The position numbers and the translations under genes are program-made. 64,000 nt of DNA from the NCBI GenBank assembly GCA_041687335.1, contig JAWLCE010000002.1, positions 1 through 64,000 on the forward strand, read 5' to 3'. Positions 9,636 to 20,300 of the stretch are shown piece by piece; the stretch's first letter is position 1, and each line of letters starts with the position of its first letter. The notes beneath the pieces were generated by a model. The model saw only the letters and a program-made list of their open reading frames with translations, did no database searches and was not told the origin of the DNA. Origin of the DNA: JAJFUE01 sp041687335. Lineage in GTDB: Bacteria > Sumerlaeota > Sumerlaeia > MVZB01.

Positions 9636-11315
9636 CTAATGCTGGCGGGTCAGCTTCCATCGAGCTGCACGCGTGCTTCCGCCTGTTCGCTCAATCAGCC
9701 CACGCCTTTTCATGGAAGTCAACAAATTATGAATCTTATTTATCTTTTGTTTATTGGTTAAGACATCAGGTAGCTTCTCCATCAGCAGGTCGTCGATCTC
9801 TTTCCTGCTCGCCTCCCTGAACTTGCGCAGGAACTCCAGCAGGAGTTCTTCATAGTGCTTGGTGTCCAGCCCGCGCTGGCGGATGTAGTCAGCTTTGGAG
9901 CCCACCGCCGCAGCCACCTCCGCCGTGACATGAAACGCACCCCATCGCCCCTCCACCAGCTTCAGCCTCTTCAGGTGGTCGTATTGCGGCCGCTCCAGGG
10001 GCTTGTCCTTCTGGACCCGGTCGAGCAGCATCGCCGTGTCCAGGTCCAGCTCGGGGTTCTCGATCAGCAGCTTGGTATAGCGGGTATCAATGACCCTTCC
10101 GGGGATCCGCACGCGCACCTCATCTGGCCGGCTCAGGTCATATTCGGGCATAGGGAATCCTCGCCGTTTCTGCTCCATGAACATCCGGCGGATGCCGCCG
10201 CCCTGAGTGTCGATCATGCCAAAGCTGACCATGATCTGGCAGAGACCCCAATTCCGGTAGCGCCGTGGCGGCACGTCCTCCCTGACGACCGACTCCACGT
10301 CGCCGGGCAGGAAGTCACCCACATTGGAAAACACCAACTCGTCTTCCTTTTCGACGACGACAATGCGCCCGCCGAGCCCGTAGTTCTGATGTGCGATAGC
10401 GTTGTGTAGCGCCTCGCGGATGACCCAAGGGTCATATTGGTCAATTTCCACGGGAAAGAGAGTGTTGTCAGGGAGGTAGCGAATCCGCAAGTTGCGCACC
10501 CGGGCGAAAAGCCGGTCGACGTTCAGGATCAGCGGCGTGCGAAAATGCTCATAATCCCGGTCCTCGCCGCTCGCCCCCTTTAAGGTCCACATCATCCAAG
10601 CAGGTGTTGGCGCCAGCAGGTGTTCCGCTTCGTCGTTGCCAAGCAGGAGGATGGCCGCGTTTGTCAGTTCCCCGTCGATCGCCGCTCGGGCTTTCGAAAG
10701 AAATTTGCGGTCGTCCCACTGATCAACCTCGTCCGCCTGCCGCGGTTGCTTTTTCTTGAATTCAGCCCGCGCCTTCGCCAGTGCCTGTTTGTCGATGTGT
10801 TTCAGGCTCGCGCCCCGGCAGGGCTGCGCCGTCCAGTCCTCGCCCATGTTCCAAAGCGCCCGCTCGAGCTCGGGATGCCTCGAAAGCGGCTGCTTTGTGG
10901 ATTGCACCCGGATGAAGGCCTCGCCATAGAATGTGACCGGCTGGTTGGCGGTCGCACCGACTTCAAAGATGACAACTGGTTTGCCTTGATATAGCCCCTC
11001 ATCGACTTCGAGTCTGACGGGGGGTCTGAGGCCACGCGTCAGCCATGGGATCAGGTCCTCGTTTCCCTTCCCCTTCTTTGTCGTCGGCCTGAACGTTGTG
11101 CCCTTGATCTCATGGCTGCCGTCAGCGATGCCGTATACCAAGTAGCCGGCGGACCGGCCCTTTAGCCGGGCCGAGTTTGCCAGCGCGCTGAGATACTCGC
11201 CAATCTCCTGGGGGGCGTCCTTGCCTTCCTTGAACTCGAACCACTCGTTCTCCTTCGGCAGGGCACGCAGCCTGTCCAGCAACTGCGCCTTGGGAATGGG
11301 GAGCTGGTCATGCAT
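9636..11315 (-). CDS. AlbA_2/Schlafen-type DNA-binding protein with HATPase-like domain
   Basis: This 559-aa protein starts with an AlbA_2 domain (residues about 15-140): ENEWFEFKEG, then SALANSARLKGRSAGYLVYGI and GEAFIRVQST. A middle region about 285-390 contains WVIREALHNAIAHQNY and FSNVGDFLPG, typical of the HATPase_c_4 domain found in many AlbA_2 regulators. The C-terminus has winged-helix-like segments (RREASRK, MKRRGLIER). The family is annotated as putative transcriptional regulators. In defence loci, AlbA_2/Schlafen domains also occur as nucleases, so the role is open. The start is placed at 11315 because that ATG overlaps the preceding stop by 8 bases (ATGCATGA). An ATG 21 bases upstream is also in frame but has no ribosome site. 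Codon use looks less GC-biased than its neighbours. Confidence 0.75.
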   Translation of the reverse strand: MHDQLPIPKAQLLDRLRALPKENEWFEFKEGKDAPQEIGEYLSALANSARLKGRSAGYLVYGIADGSHEIKGTTFRPTTKKGKGNEDLIPWLTRGLRPPVRLEVDEGLYQGKPVVIFEVGATANQPVTFYGEAFIRVQSTKQPLSRHPELERALWNMGEDWTAQPCRGASLKHIDKQALAKARAEFKKKQPRQADEVDQWDDRKFLSKARAAIDGELTNAAILLLGNDEAEHLLAPTPAWMMWTLKGASGEDRDYEHFRTPLILNVDRLFARVRNLRIRYLPDNTLFPVEIDQYDPWVIREALHNAIAHQNYGLGGRIVVVEKEDELVFSNVGDFLPGDVESVVREDVPPRRYRNWGLCQIMVSFGMIDTQGGGIRRMFMEQKRRGFPMPEYDLSRPDEVRVRIPGRVIDTRYTKLLIENPELDLDTAMLLDRVQKDKPLERPQYDHLKRLKLVEGRWGAFHVTAEVAAAVGSKADYIRQRGLDTKHYEELLLEFLRKFREASRKEIDDLLMEKLPDVLTNKQKINKIHNLLTSMKRRGLIERTGGSTRAARWKLTRQH

Positions 11316-12042
11316 CAGGGAGCCGCCACCAATCATCAGGTATATCTAAATAATCATCCCCGCCGCCGCCCAGCCTGTAGAACGCCTGCGATGCGGTATG
11401 GGGAACAAGCAACGCCTTGTAGTTCCTGCCCCACAGCATCACATCCCGAGGTTTAAACCAAGTCCATGCTTCCGCCGACGCATCTGGGTAGGTCATCAAC
11501 CGACTCAGGTATTTGCAGGCATTGACACCAAAGATGACGAGCTTGGCCGGCCGGAGTATCTCGAGCTCCTGCCGGAGAAACATCTGCAGGCAGTTCTCCT
11601 TCTGAATCTTCCTGACCCTGATCCCCTTGGCTCGGTCGGTTTTACCGCACCGGTCGCATTTGATGACGTTGGTCACGTGGATGACCCGCGGAACCTCAAG
11701 TTCATTTGAGCCATGCCCGACTCGGTCCCCGAGCTTATCGAGGAGGGTTAGCAGGTTCACTCGCGAGCGGTTGTTCTTGAACGGGTCCTCCCCGCTGAAA
11801 ATCGTGACGGGGACTTGGGCCGGGTCAGTGCTGTCGTTGTCGTGCGGCTTGTCGAAGATGAAGAAAAAATACGGGCGGTGGTTCTCATGGCGAAGCCGGA
11901 AAATGTTGGGCGGGTTCTGCCTGACCCCGGACCTCATGAAGCACTTCCTGCAGTGGGAGTCCTTGGTGCAGAGCTGATCCCGCAGCTCGGAAAGCCGCTT
12001 GGCTTCAGAATCGGACAAAAATGGTGTCCAGGCCCTCTCCAT
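11308..12042 (-). CDS. Uracil-DNA-glycosylase-superfamily protein (family 4-like, altered active site)
   Basis: This 244-aa protein matches the Fe-S UDG layout. Cys31-x2-Cys34 near the start, Cys129 in TNVIKC and Cys151 in KENC correspond to the four cluster ligands of family 4/5 UDGs. SGEDPFKNNRSRVNLL resembles the conserved GxPFxGxxG region, and LVIFGVNACKYL the core strand. The usual GExPG catalytic/water-binding motif is replaced by FDKPHDND (63-70) and the C-terminal HPS by VPHTAS (213-218). It may therefore bind or excise a base other than uracil, or be non-catalytic. Its ATG overlaps the methylase stop (TGATG), showing translational coupling inside the operon. The longer open frame to 12198 is discarded because it lies wholly inside the methylase. 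Confidence 0.7.
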   Translation of the reverse strand: MERAWTPFLSDSEAKRLSELRDQLCTKDSHCRKCFMRSGVRQNPPNIFRLRHENHRPYFFFIFDKPHDNDSTDPAQVPVTIFSGEDPFKNNRSRVNLLTLLDKLGDRVGHGSNELEVPRVIHVTNVIKCDRCGKTDRAKGIRVRKIQKENCLQMFLRQELEILRPAKLVIFGVNACKYLSRLMTYPDASAEAWTWFKPRDVMLWGRNYKALLVPHTASQAFYRLGGGGDDYLDIPDDWWRLPDA

Positions 12043-15000
12043 CAGAACAGCTCCTCCTGCTCCGGCCCGAACAGCTCGCCCTGATACGGACCGTGCGGGG
12101 GCGGGTTGTGCGGGGTCGCGAGGGTGGTGGCGTCGCCGGCCTCGGCCGGTCGGCCGACTTGGCGGATCTGGCGGATGTTTTCGGCGTGGCGGCGGCATTC
12201 TTCCCAGCTTTCCTCGGGGGACTGGGTCAGTTGCCAGTCGTGGAAGCGCGGGCCGAGCAGTTCGGCGACGGGCTGGGGGGCGTGGGCGCGGGCGTCATGG
12301 CCGAGGCCGTAATCGGCCAGCCGCAGTCGCCCGGGCAGCATCCAGCCATCGTCGCCGCCGGGGGTGCCCAGGAAGCGGCGCAGGCCCTCCTCTTCGCCGT
12401 GCGCGCCGATCAGGCCGCGCAGCTCGGCGAAGGCGATCTGGGCCAGCACGCTGTGGCGCAGCTCGGGCGGCTGGGCCTTGTCCACCCGCCAGAAGCCCTT
12501 GGGGTCGAGCCCCCGGCTGAAGGCCTTGTTGGTGACCTGCTCGACCGGGTGGTCGCAGTCGCGCAGGATCCAGCGGAAGTCCTCCTCATTGAGCCCGTAG
12601 AGCTGCGCGACGACAGCATCAAGCACGCAGCGCAGCCGCAGCCGCTCGTGCGGCGTCACCGCCCACAACCGGCGCCAGCGGAGGATCTGTAAACCCTCTA
12701 CTATTGCCTGACCCCAATAAAGAGCATATTTGGCTGAGGGGAAAGCGAGTTGGCAGGTAATCAGGCCGATTTGGCCATTTGTTACATTTTTTATTCGGGG
12801 CCAGCAGGATTCCATCAGATAAAAACTGTTTATGTTTGCCGCAGCTATACGTTGCCGCAACTGCCAATCATAAGTCAGCGATGTATAAAGGCCACCCCAG
12901 GTAGGTGATGCGCTAGTGCCCATCTTGGGAACCAATAGGCCCAAGGAGTTGCCGCACGGAACTTGGTTCACCAGAGTGGCAATGGTTGTTCGAGTATCGG
13001 TATTACGCGCAAGGGCTCTGAAAACCAGCTTCATTAAGGAAGAGTGCATCTTAGTTTCGCGGCCCTTCGCCAGCGACATCAGGAATTGACAGGCTATTGG
13101 TCCCCCTGGTCTGCTGGCGGGCGTCCAGTGCGCCCGGTGACCTGCGCCATCAACATACTGAGCTGCATTATCAAGAAGGGATCCAATAATGACCCCCTGA
13201 TAGAGCGGCAGGGCCACGTCCTCGATCTCGCCGGCGCTGATGCAGTGGCGACCATCGCGGGAGTAGATGGTGCCGAGCTCGGGCATGTGGGGGCGGTGGG
13301 GGTCGATCGGCTGGGCGGCGGGGCGCCAGTTGCCCTTGAGCCAGTGTCCATACTGGTCGGGGTGGTAGCCCTCAGCCTCCCACTTCGGCCGCGGCGGGAA
13401 GAGCTTGGAGTCGCTGGTCATGTTGAAGTCGCCCTGCTGGTAACGGACGCCCCAGCCGTCGGGGCCGTCATTACCGAGACGGACGCTATTGGCATACATT
13501 TTCTTGAGGATCGCCAGATCGAGGTCAGTCTGGATCTCAAGTATCGCGTGCGAACCGGGGCTGAACTGCTCGACCTGCTTGCGTGGGTAATGCAGGACGG
13601 GTGGGTCCTCCCGCGTCCAGTCAGCCACGTCATGCTGCATAAAGGCGGCGCGGATCGACTCGGTCGAGCCGCCCTTCTCGATGATGAGCGGGCAGAACTT
13701 GAAGCGGCTGTCGATGTCAAAGATCTTGTCGCGATTCTCGAAGCCGAAGAGCCACTCCCAGCAGCATTTGCTCAGGAATAGCGTGCGCAGCTCGGTTGAG
13801 CCGCGGTCGGTGCAGATACCTGAGGGGACGATCAATCCGATCCGACCCCCACGGCGCAGCAGCGCGTGGCCTAGTTCAAGGAACATCTTGTAGGTATAAG
13901 GCTTGCCCTCGCCCTGGTGGCGGTATGGGTGGCCGGGATCCGCAAAGCCTGAACGGGCGGACCGGATCCGGCGCCAATGATCGTGGAGCTCCAGATTGGC
14001 GCGGCCGCGCGCGAGCCCGAACTTGCCACCCTGATCATCGCTGGCATCGCCATAGGGGAAGGCGGCAACCTTATACCAGTTGGCCATTGCCTTGAATGCG
14101 GCGATGTAATCAAGCCACTCCCGCTCGACCTCGGGCCGCTCCGAAAAGTAATGCCTCTGGTGGGCCAGCGCCTCCTGCTTGCCGTAGGCGCGGTAGAGGG
14201 GATCCTTGTTGGAAAAGAACTCCTTGGAGTTTGGCTGCAGGGTCTCCCACGGCGGGTTGCCGAGGATGGCATCGAATCCGGAGCCGGGGCCGGGGCCATC
14301 GGCGGGGCAGTGGATGCTGAAGACGTCGGGGAACTCGAGCTCCCAATGAAAGAAGCGGTACCGGGCGGCGAGCTGGTCGATGATCGCCCGGGTCTCGGGC
14401 GGCGGGTTGTAGAAGCGCTCGGGGGTGGGGGCGACGTCGAGCCGATCGGCCGGCCAGAACCAGACGGCGCACCAGGCGTCGAATGCCCGCCGCAGCCGGC
14501 CGACGTTGGCGTCGTCACGCACCAGCTCGCCGTATTGCCGCTCCTGCTCGTCGATGCTGTCGAGCCGCGCCGGCTGGTGGATCTTCTCGTAGGCCTCGAC
14601 CAGGTGGCGGTGGATGCGCTCGGCATCGGCGGCGGGGAAGAGGCCGGGCAGCTCGCCGCGGCGCGCGCTGCTCATGCGCGCGATCAAATCGGCGAGCTGC
14701 GGCTTGACCTGCTCCTGCTTGACCTTATTGATCGCCTTGGTCCATGCCTCCTTCTGGAAGTGGACGCCGGTGGTGTGGGTCTTGTCGCCGCCCTCGCGCT
14801 CCCAGGCCATCGCGGGGTAGTCCTGGAAGCGGTCGAACCAGCAGCCGACGAGGGCATTGCCGGGCTTGATCTTGTGGTCGAGGAACGAGAAGGGGAGGTT
14901 GCGGTCCATCGTCTCGATCCAGAGCGCGACACGGGCGAGCTCGACGGCGAGGGGGTCGATATCGACGCCGTAGATGCAGCGCTCGACGATGACGCGGCGC

Positions 15001-17315
15001 AGGCGGGCCTGGATCAGCTCGCGCGGCTGGACCGTGTCGTCGAGCGCGGCCGGGGCGTTGATGCCGGGGACGTCCTCGAGGAAGCGGACGAACCAATCGG
15101 GGATCGGCGGGTCGGGGTTGCCCCACTGGACGCGGCCGTCCTCCTGCTCGACGAGCCAGCCGTGCCCGAGCAGCGACTCGTAGAGCACGCCGGTCAGGTT
15201 CTGGCGCGGGTCGCCACCCAGCATGCGCAGCGCGGCGATGAGGAACGAGCCCGACCCGCAGGCCGGGTCGCAGACCTTGAGCGCGAGGATCTCGGCCGGG
15301 GCCTTGGGGGTCTTGCGGGTGGCGGCGGGGGAGTCGCCGTTGGGGATATCGAAGCAGAGCGGCTCGAGCGTGCGGCGGACGGTCGGGCCGGCCAACTGGG
15401 GCTTGGTGTAGAACGTGCCGGCTCCCTTGCGCGTGCCGCCCCAGCGGACGAGGTAATACTCGCCGGGGAGGACCAGGCGCAGGATCAGCGAATGGGCGGT
15501 CTTGTCGATGTGGGCCTCGTGCTCGCGGCGGCGCTCGGGGGTCAGCTTGCCGCGCGGGCGGGGGGCGAGGTTGCCGGCCTCGACCGCCCGGCGCGCCCAG
15601 CGCAGCGCGCGTTCGTTCAGCTCGCGCCGCTCGTCGGTGGCGAGGACTTCGGTGGTGGAATCCTCGGGCGCGTCGGCTGGGGCATCGGCTTCGGTTTCAG
15701 CCTCCTCGACTTCTTCCTCTGCTGCCTCTTCGGCGGCGTCGGCCTCGGCGTCTTCCTCGTCGGCATCCTCGCCGGCGTCGTCATCGCCGGCGGACGGGCC
15801 ACCGCCCTTGACCTTGAACTTCTCGACCAACGAGGCGAGCTGCTTGTCGGTCATCGCCTCGAGCGTGCCGAGCGGCAGGGCAGGCTGGTCGCCCAGCTCA
15901 AGGAAAACGACCGGCAGTCCCTCGACCTTGCGCAGCTCGTAGTCGAGCAGGCCCTCGTAGAGGATGCCGATGTATTCGGTATCGAGCTGGGAGAAGTCGA
16001 CGGGGGTGACGGTCCAGCGGCCGGCGCGGCCCTGGCGGACCTTGATGCGGGCGCGCGTCAGCAGGCCGAGGATCTCGGCGATGAGGGCGTCGCTGATGTT
16101 GTTCTTGATGACATCCTCGAAGGCCGAGAGCGCGCGCAGGACCGGATCGTCGGCATCGGGGCGGCCAGGCTCGAACAGCCGGCCGCCGTAGGCGCGGATG
16201 CTCAGCCTGGTGTTGCCGCCGAGATAAAGCAGGCGGAAGAGGGCACAGAGGCGCGGCCATGCCCAGCTGGAGCGACGCAGGCGCTCACGGGTGTGGCTGC
16301 CGCCGTGGCGCTCGAGCTGCTCGCGCAGGTGCTGAAGGCTGTATGAGCTCTGGTAAGGTTCCTCGGCAACCGGGAGCAGGTCGCCGCGGGCCTCGGCGAA
16401 GAGCACCACGACCATGCGCATGACGAGGCGCATGGCGGCGCTATAGATCGTCTGGTTCTCGACGCGGCGGGCGGGGTCCGCCTGCAGGGCCTCGAGCGAG
16501 CGGTGCGAGCCGATGATGAGCAGCTCGACGGCGCGGCGGACGTTTTCTCCGAGCGTGGCGGAGAGCTCGGTCTGGCCGCGGCGCGTGGCGCGGATGGCGG
16601 CGAGCAGGGGCGGGTCGGCCTTCTCGCCGGCGGGGACGAGCGCCCGCCGGCCGAGCAGCAGGCGCAAGGCGGTGAGCTGTGCGCCCGGGCGGCCTTCCTC
16701 GAACCAGAAGTCGGTGTCCCACTCGACCCAGGCGTCATAGTCGGCGCCGGCGTGGAGCAGTCGCCACTGCCGGCCATTGGTCAGCAGCGCCACGTGGACG
16801 TCGGGCAGCTTGCGCAGCCACTCCATGATGCGCGCGACGGGGCGGCGCCCGCGGCCGATGCCGAGGCGCTCGCTGGTTCGGCCCCGGTCGCGCCCGGCGG
16901 CGTCGCCGGCAATGAAGACCGGCAGCAGCATCGAGTTGCCGACCTGCCAGAGGCGGCGCGGGCGGACTGTCTCGCCGGTCATCAGCCGCACCGACCACTC
17001 CGAGCCGAGCGCGGCGCCCTTCTGCCAGCCCTCGGGCTCCAGTTCGAGCACCGAGTGCAGCACCACATCGAGCAGCTCGTTGAGGTGGTCGTTGTCGGCA
17101 TCACTGCGCAGGGCGGTGACTGCGCGGCGCAGGCGCTCGGCGAGGTTGGCGTTGATCTGGGCCGGCGGCTGGGGGAAGTGTTCGTCGAGGCGCGAGGGGG
17201 CGATCAGGCAGCCACCGTGGCGCAGCGCCGACCAGCCGCGCGGGTCAAGGACTGGGGTGGGAGGCGCCGGGCGGCCGGGCTCGGTGGCGGCGGGGATGAA
17301 TGCCAGCTGGTCCAT
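12042..17315 (-). CDS. Eco57I/PglX/DrmMI-like N6-adenine DNA methyltransferase
   Basis: This 1757-aa protein has SAM motif I DPACGSGSF at 683-691 and the N6-adenine catalytic motif NPPW at 1020-1023. VYGVDIDPLAVELA-like sequence near 781-795 and an LGxxYExLLD-type helix at 448-458 are typical of Eco57I-type enzymes. Residues 511-552 are an almost purely acidic Asp/Glu/Ala linker that separates an N-terminal helical domain (1-500) from the methylase core. The C-terminal 600 residues are probably target recognition. In DISARM class I and BREX, related methylases mark self DNA. The gene starts on the stop of the SNF2 gene (TGATG overlap) and ends on the UDG-like start. The N-terminal part has no PD-(D/E)XK nuclease that I can see, so cutting would have to come from partners. 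Confidence 0.85.
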   Translation of the reverse strand: MDQLAFIPAATEPGRPAPPTPVLDPRGWSALRHGGCLIAPSRLDEHFPQPPAQINANLAERLRRAVTALRSDADNDHLNELLDVVLHSVLELEPEGWQKGAALGSEWSVRLMTGETVRPRRLWQVGNSMLLPVFIAGDAAGRDRGRTSERLGIGRGRRPVARIMEWLRKLPDVHVALLTNGRQWRLLHAGADYDAWVEWDTDFWFEEGRPGAQLTALRLLLGRRALVPAGEKADPPLLAAIRATRRGQTELSATLGENVRRAVELLIIGSHRSLEALQADPARRVENQTIYSAAMRLVMRMVVVLFAEARGDLLPVAEEPYQSSYSLQHLREQLERHGGSHTRERLRRSSWAWPRLCALFRLLYLGGNTRLSIRAYGGRLFEPGRPDADDPVLRALSAFEDVIKNNISDALIAEILGLLTRARIKVRQGRAGRWTVTPVDFSQLDTEYIGILYEGLLDYELRKVEGLPVVFLELGDQPALPLGTLEAMTDKQLASLVEKFKVKGGGPSAGDDDAGEDADEEDAEADAAEEAAEEEVEEAETEADAPADAPEDSTTEVLATDERRELNERALRWARRAVEAGNLAPRPRGKLTPERRREHEAHIDKTAHSLILRLVLPGEYYLVRWGGTRKGAGTFYTKPQLAGPTVRRTLEPLCFDIPNGDSPAATRKTPKAPAEILALKVCDPACGSGSFLIAALRMLGGDPRQNLTGVLYESLLGHGWLVEQEDGRVQWGNPDPPIPDWFVRFLEDVPGINAPAALDDTVQPRELIQARLRRVIVERCIYGVDIDPLAVELARVALWIETMDRNLPFSFLDHKIKPGNALVGCWFDRFQDYPAMAWEREGGDKTHTTGVHFQKEAWTKAINKVKQEQVKPQLADLIARMSSARRGELPGLFPAADAERIHRHLVEAYEKIHQPARLDSIDEQERQYGELVRDDANVGRLRRAFDAWCAVWFWPADRLDVAPTPERFYNPPPETRAIIDQLAARYRFFHWELEFPDVFSIHCPADGPGPGSGFDAILGNPPWETLQPNSKEFFSNKDPLYRAYGKQEALAHQRHYFSERPEVEREWLDYIAAFKAMANWYKVAAFPYGDASDDQGGKFGLARGRANLELHDHWRRIRSARSGFADPGHPYRHQGEGKPYTYKMFLELGHALLRRGGRIGLIVPSGICTDRGSTELRTLFLSKCCWEWLFGFENRDKIFDIDSRFKFCPLIIEKGGSTESIRAAFMQHDVADWTREDPPVLHYPRKQVEQFSPGSHAILEIQTDLDLAILKKMYANSVRLGNDGPDGWGVRYQQGDFNMTSDSKLFPPRPKWEAEGYHPDQYGHWLKGNWRPAAQPIDPHRPHMPELGTIYSRDGRHCISAGEIEDVALPLYQGVIIGSLLDNAAQYVDGAGHRAHWTPASRPGGPIACQFLMSLAKGRETKMHSSLMKLVFRALARNTDTRTTIATLVNQVPCGNSLGLLVPKMGTSASPTWGGLYTSLTYDWQLRQRIAAANINSFYLMESCWPRIKNVTNGQIGLITCQLAFPSAKYALYWGQAIVEGLQILRWRRLWAVTPHERLRLRCVLDAVVAQLYGLNEEDFRWILRDCDHPVEQVTNKAFSRGLDPKGFWRVDKAQPPELRHSVLAQIAFAELRGLIGAHGEEEGLRRFLGTPGGDDGWMLPGRLRLADYGLGHDARAHAPQPVAELLGPRFHDWQLTQSPEESWEECRRHAENIRQIRQVGRPAEAGDATTLATPHNPPPHGPYQGELFGPEQEELF

Positions 17316-20300
17316 CAGCGCGCCCCCTCGAACAGCCGGCGGGGCAGGCGGATCTCGACCGTGACCGGAAAGACCTGGACCGAGCCGCGCAGGGTGCAGC
17401 GCCTGGGCAGGACGTGTTCGAGCACACGCGGCTCTTCGTTGTCCAAGAACTCGACCGCCTGCTGGTGCTGACGACGCAGACTATCGACCTTGTCACGAAT
17501 CCGGTCGGCGGTCCTTTCGATATGTGTCGTATTAAAAAGATCGGGCTGATTGTCGAGTTCCTTATCAAAATCGGCGATGGCTTGTTTCTGACTCTTCTTC
17601 AGCTCCTTGTCCAGCTCACGCCGGCGCGCCTCAAAAAGTTGTCTTTGGTTTTTGGTCTGCTCGGCCAGGTCCTTCTTCATGTGGGCTTGGGCCTGCTCGG
17701 TGAGCTGGTCGGCGTGGCGCGCGAGAGCGGCTTCGGCGTCGGCCTGGACCTCCAGCCAGAGCTCGCGCACTCGTTCAACGGCGGCCGGCGCCGGCACGGC
17801 GTCATCGGCCCGGTCTTCGGCGGCGGGGAGGTGGTCGAGCGGCTCGCCGAGGTGGCCCTGGCGGATCGGGAAGCGCAGGGTGCGGACCCAGTGGTGGAAG
17901 GTCTCGCGCAGTTCGTTCGTCGCCATCTCCTCGACCGTGATCAGCACGAGGGCGTCCACGCCTTGGGGCAGGTCGGCCGGGCGGATGAGCCAGCGCGAGG
18001 CGGGGACGTCGCGATCCCCGCCGCCGGGATAGCGCACCTTGGAGAAACTCTTGAGAGCCTGGCGCACCAGTGGGTGGCCGAGGTGCAGCAGGACTGAGTC
18101 GCGCGCCGGCCGGAAGACTTGCCGCCCGCCAATCTCGCGCAAATAGGAGCGGGGGTCGAAGACCAGGCCGGGCATTCGACCCGTAGCTCCATCAGCGGAA
18201 GGCAGACGGACTTCATCATCGATGATTGAGGTCCAGCCCGCAGAGATATCCCTGGGATTACTGAAGACAAAGTGGCCATTGTGCCGCTCGAACTGAAAGC
18301 CGCCGCCGGTGTCCATGCCGAGCGCCACCTCGAGCGTCTGGCGCAGGCTGTCGGGGTTGAAGTCCAGCTCGCGCACGAGCCAGTCGAGCGCCTTCTGTTC
18401 CTCCTCGCCGGCGACGGCGGTCATCGGCACGTCAGCCTTCTTCTTCCTGCGCGTCTGCTCAACACCCGCCTCGATGCTGGCGAAGAGATCGTTGGCGTCC
18501 TGCTGGAACTTGAAGCGCCGCTCGAAGGCCGCCTCGAACAGCTCGGACATGGAGCCGAGGTCCTCGCGGATCTGGTCGACCTTTACCAGCACCTTGCCGA
18601 GGAAGCGCAGGTCGGCATCGCCGTCGCTGGAGAAGTGGTGGATGTGGACGTCGCGCGCCTGGCCGTGGCGGTCGAGCCGACCGTTGCGCTGGTCGAGCCG
18701 CGACGGGTTCCATGGGATGTCCCAGTGGAGCAGCAGGCGGGCGGTCTCCTGCAGGTTCTGGCCCTCGCTGGCGGCGTCGGTGCCGATCAGGATCCGCACC
18801 GAGCTGGCGGGGTCATTGAAGGCGCGCTTGATTTCCTCGCGCTCGCGGTCATCCATGCCGCCGTAGAGCACGAGCACGCGGCTGGGGTCCTTGTATTCCT
18901 CGAGCAGCCGCCGCTGGAGGTAGTCGAGCGTGGTCTTGTATTCGGTGAAGACAATCAGCCGCTCGTCATCGCGCCACTGCCGGTTGTCGCGCAGCTGCTC
19001 CTCGACCAAGAGCTTGAGGTTGTGAAAGCGTGCGTCCTCGCAGGGGAACTGAAGCTCGCCGCTGCCGTCGCGGGTCAGGCCGAGCAGCTCGAGAGCCTTG
19101 TCGACCTGCTGGATAATGGGGTGGAGCACCTGGGCCTGGTCGCGCAGCCAGGCGCCGGCGATGCGTGAGGCGTGGCCCCGGCGGCTCTCCATCTCGGAGT
19201 CGTCATCGATCTCGTCCTGAAGCGAACGCTCGGCGGCGCGGACCTCGCCCTCGTTGGCGCGCTCGTCATGGGCGAGGCCATCCTTGAACCGGAGCCACGA
19301 GTCGGCGAAGGCGAACGGGCAAGAGAGCAGCCGCTTGTTGAGCACCTCGATGGCGAAATAGGCCGCCATCTGCTCGGAGCGCGAGCGCCTGGCGAACATC
19401 TCGCGCACAGCCTTGCGGAACTGCTCGAAGGCCCGGATCAGCGCCTCCTCTTCAAGGCTCAAATTCAGCATGCGCGGTGGCTGGATCTTGCGCTCGGGGA
19501 AGCGGGGTGTGCGCCTGGCGGCTGCATCCTTTCGGTTGACTTCGCTCTTGAGGCGACGGATGACGATCTCATCGGCCCGTTTACGCTCGGCCGCCGTCAT
19601 ATCGTGCTTCTGGGTGAAGCGGACCGGGTCGAGCTGCTCGAGCATACCGGTGAAGCTGATCGTGTAGCCGTTGTGGGGGGTGGCGGTCAGAAAGACCTTG
19701 TGCTCGAAGAACTGGCCGATGCGCGTGATCATATCGGCCAGCTCGCTGTTGGCGCTGGAGCTCGAGGGCATGCAGTTGTGCGCCTCGTCCACGATCAGCA
19801 GGTCCCAGGGGAGGTTGGCCGAAGGCCGCGCGTCGCGCTGGCAGGCGGCCAGGAACTGCTCGAGGACGTCGGGCTGCTTGAGGTAGTGATACGAGGCGAT
19901 GACGCGCGGATAGCTCCGCCAGGGGTTGGCATCCATCCCGAGCCGCTTGCGCAGGGCGTGGGTCTCGCCGCGGTCGATGATGTCGAACGTCAGATTGAAC
20001 TTGGACTTCATTTCCTCGCGCCACTGGAAGCGCAGCCAGGCCGGGCTGAGGACCAGCACCCGCCGGATCCGCCGGCGCAGGATCAGTTCGTTGAGGATCA
20101 AGCCGGCCTCGATGGTCTTGCCGAGGCCGACGTCATCGGCCAGCAGCATGGACACGCGCGGCATCGAAAGCGCCCGCACCAGCGGCACGAGCTGGAAGTC
20201 TTCGACCTGGATCGCCCCGAACAGCGGCGAGGCAATTGCCGAGGAATGGGACCGCACCCCAGCCCCACGCTCCAGGTAGGGCGATAGCGCTATCCAGCGC

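Noticed and set aside
12042..12198. N-terminal extension of the UDG-like gene to 12198
   Set aside because: The extra 52 residues are Pro/Arg-rich, lie wholly inside the methylase, and homology starts at the ATG at 12042.
13977..16346. Long plus-strand frame of 789 codons opposite the methylase
   Set aside because: Shadow frame; repetitive Ala/Gly/Leu sequence with no recognisable motif.
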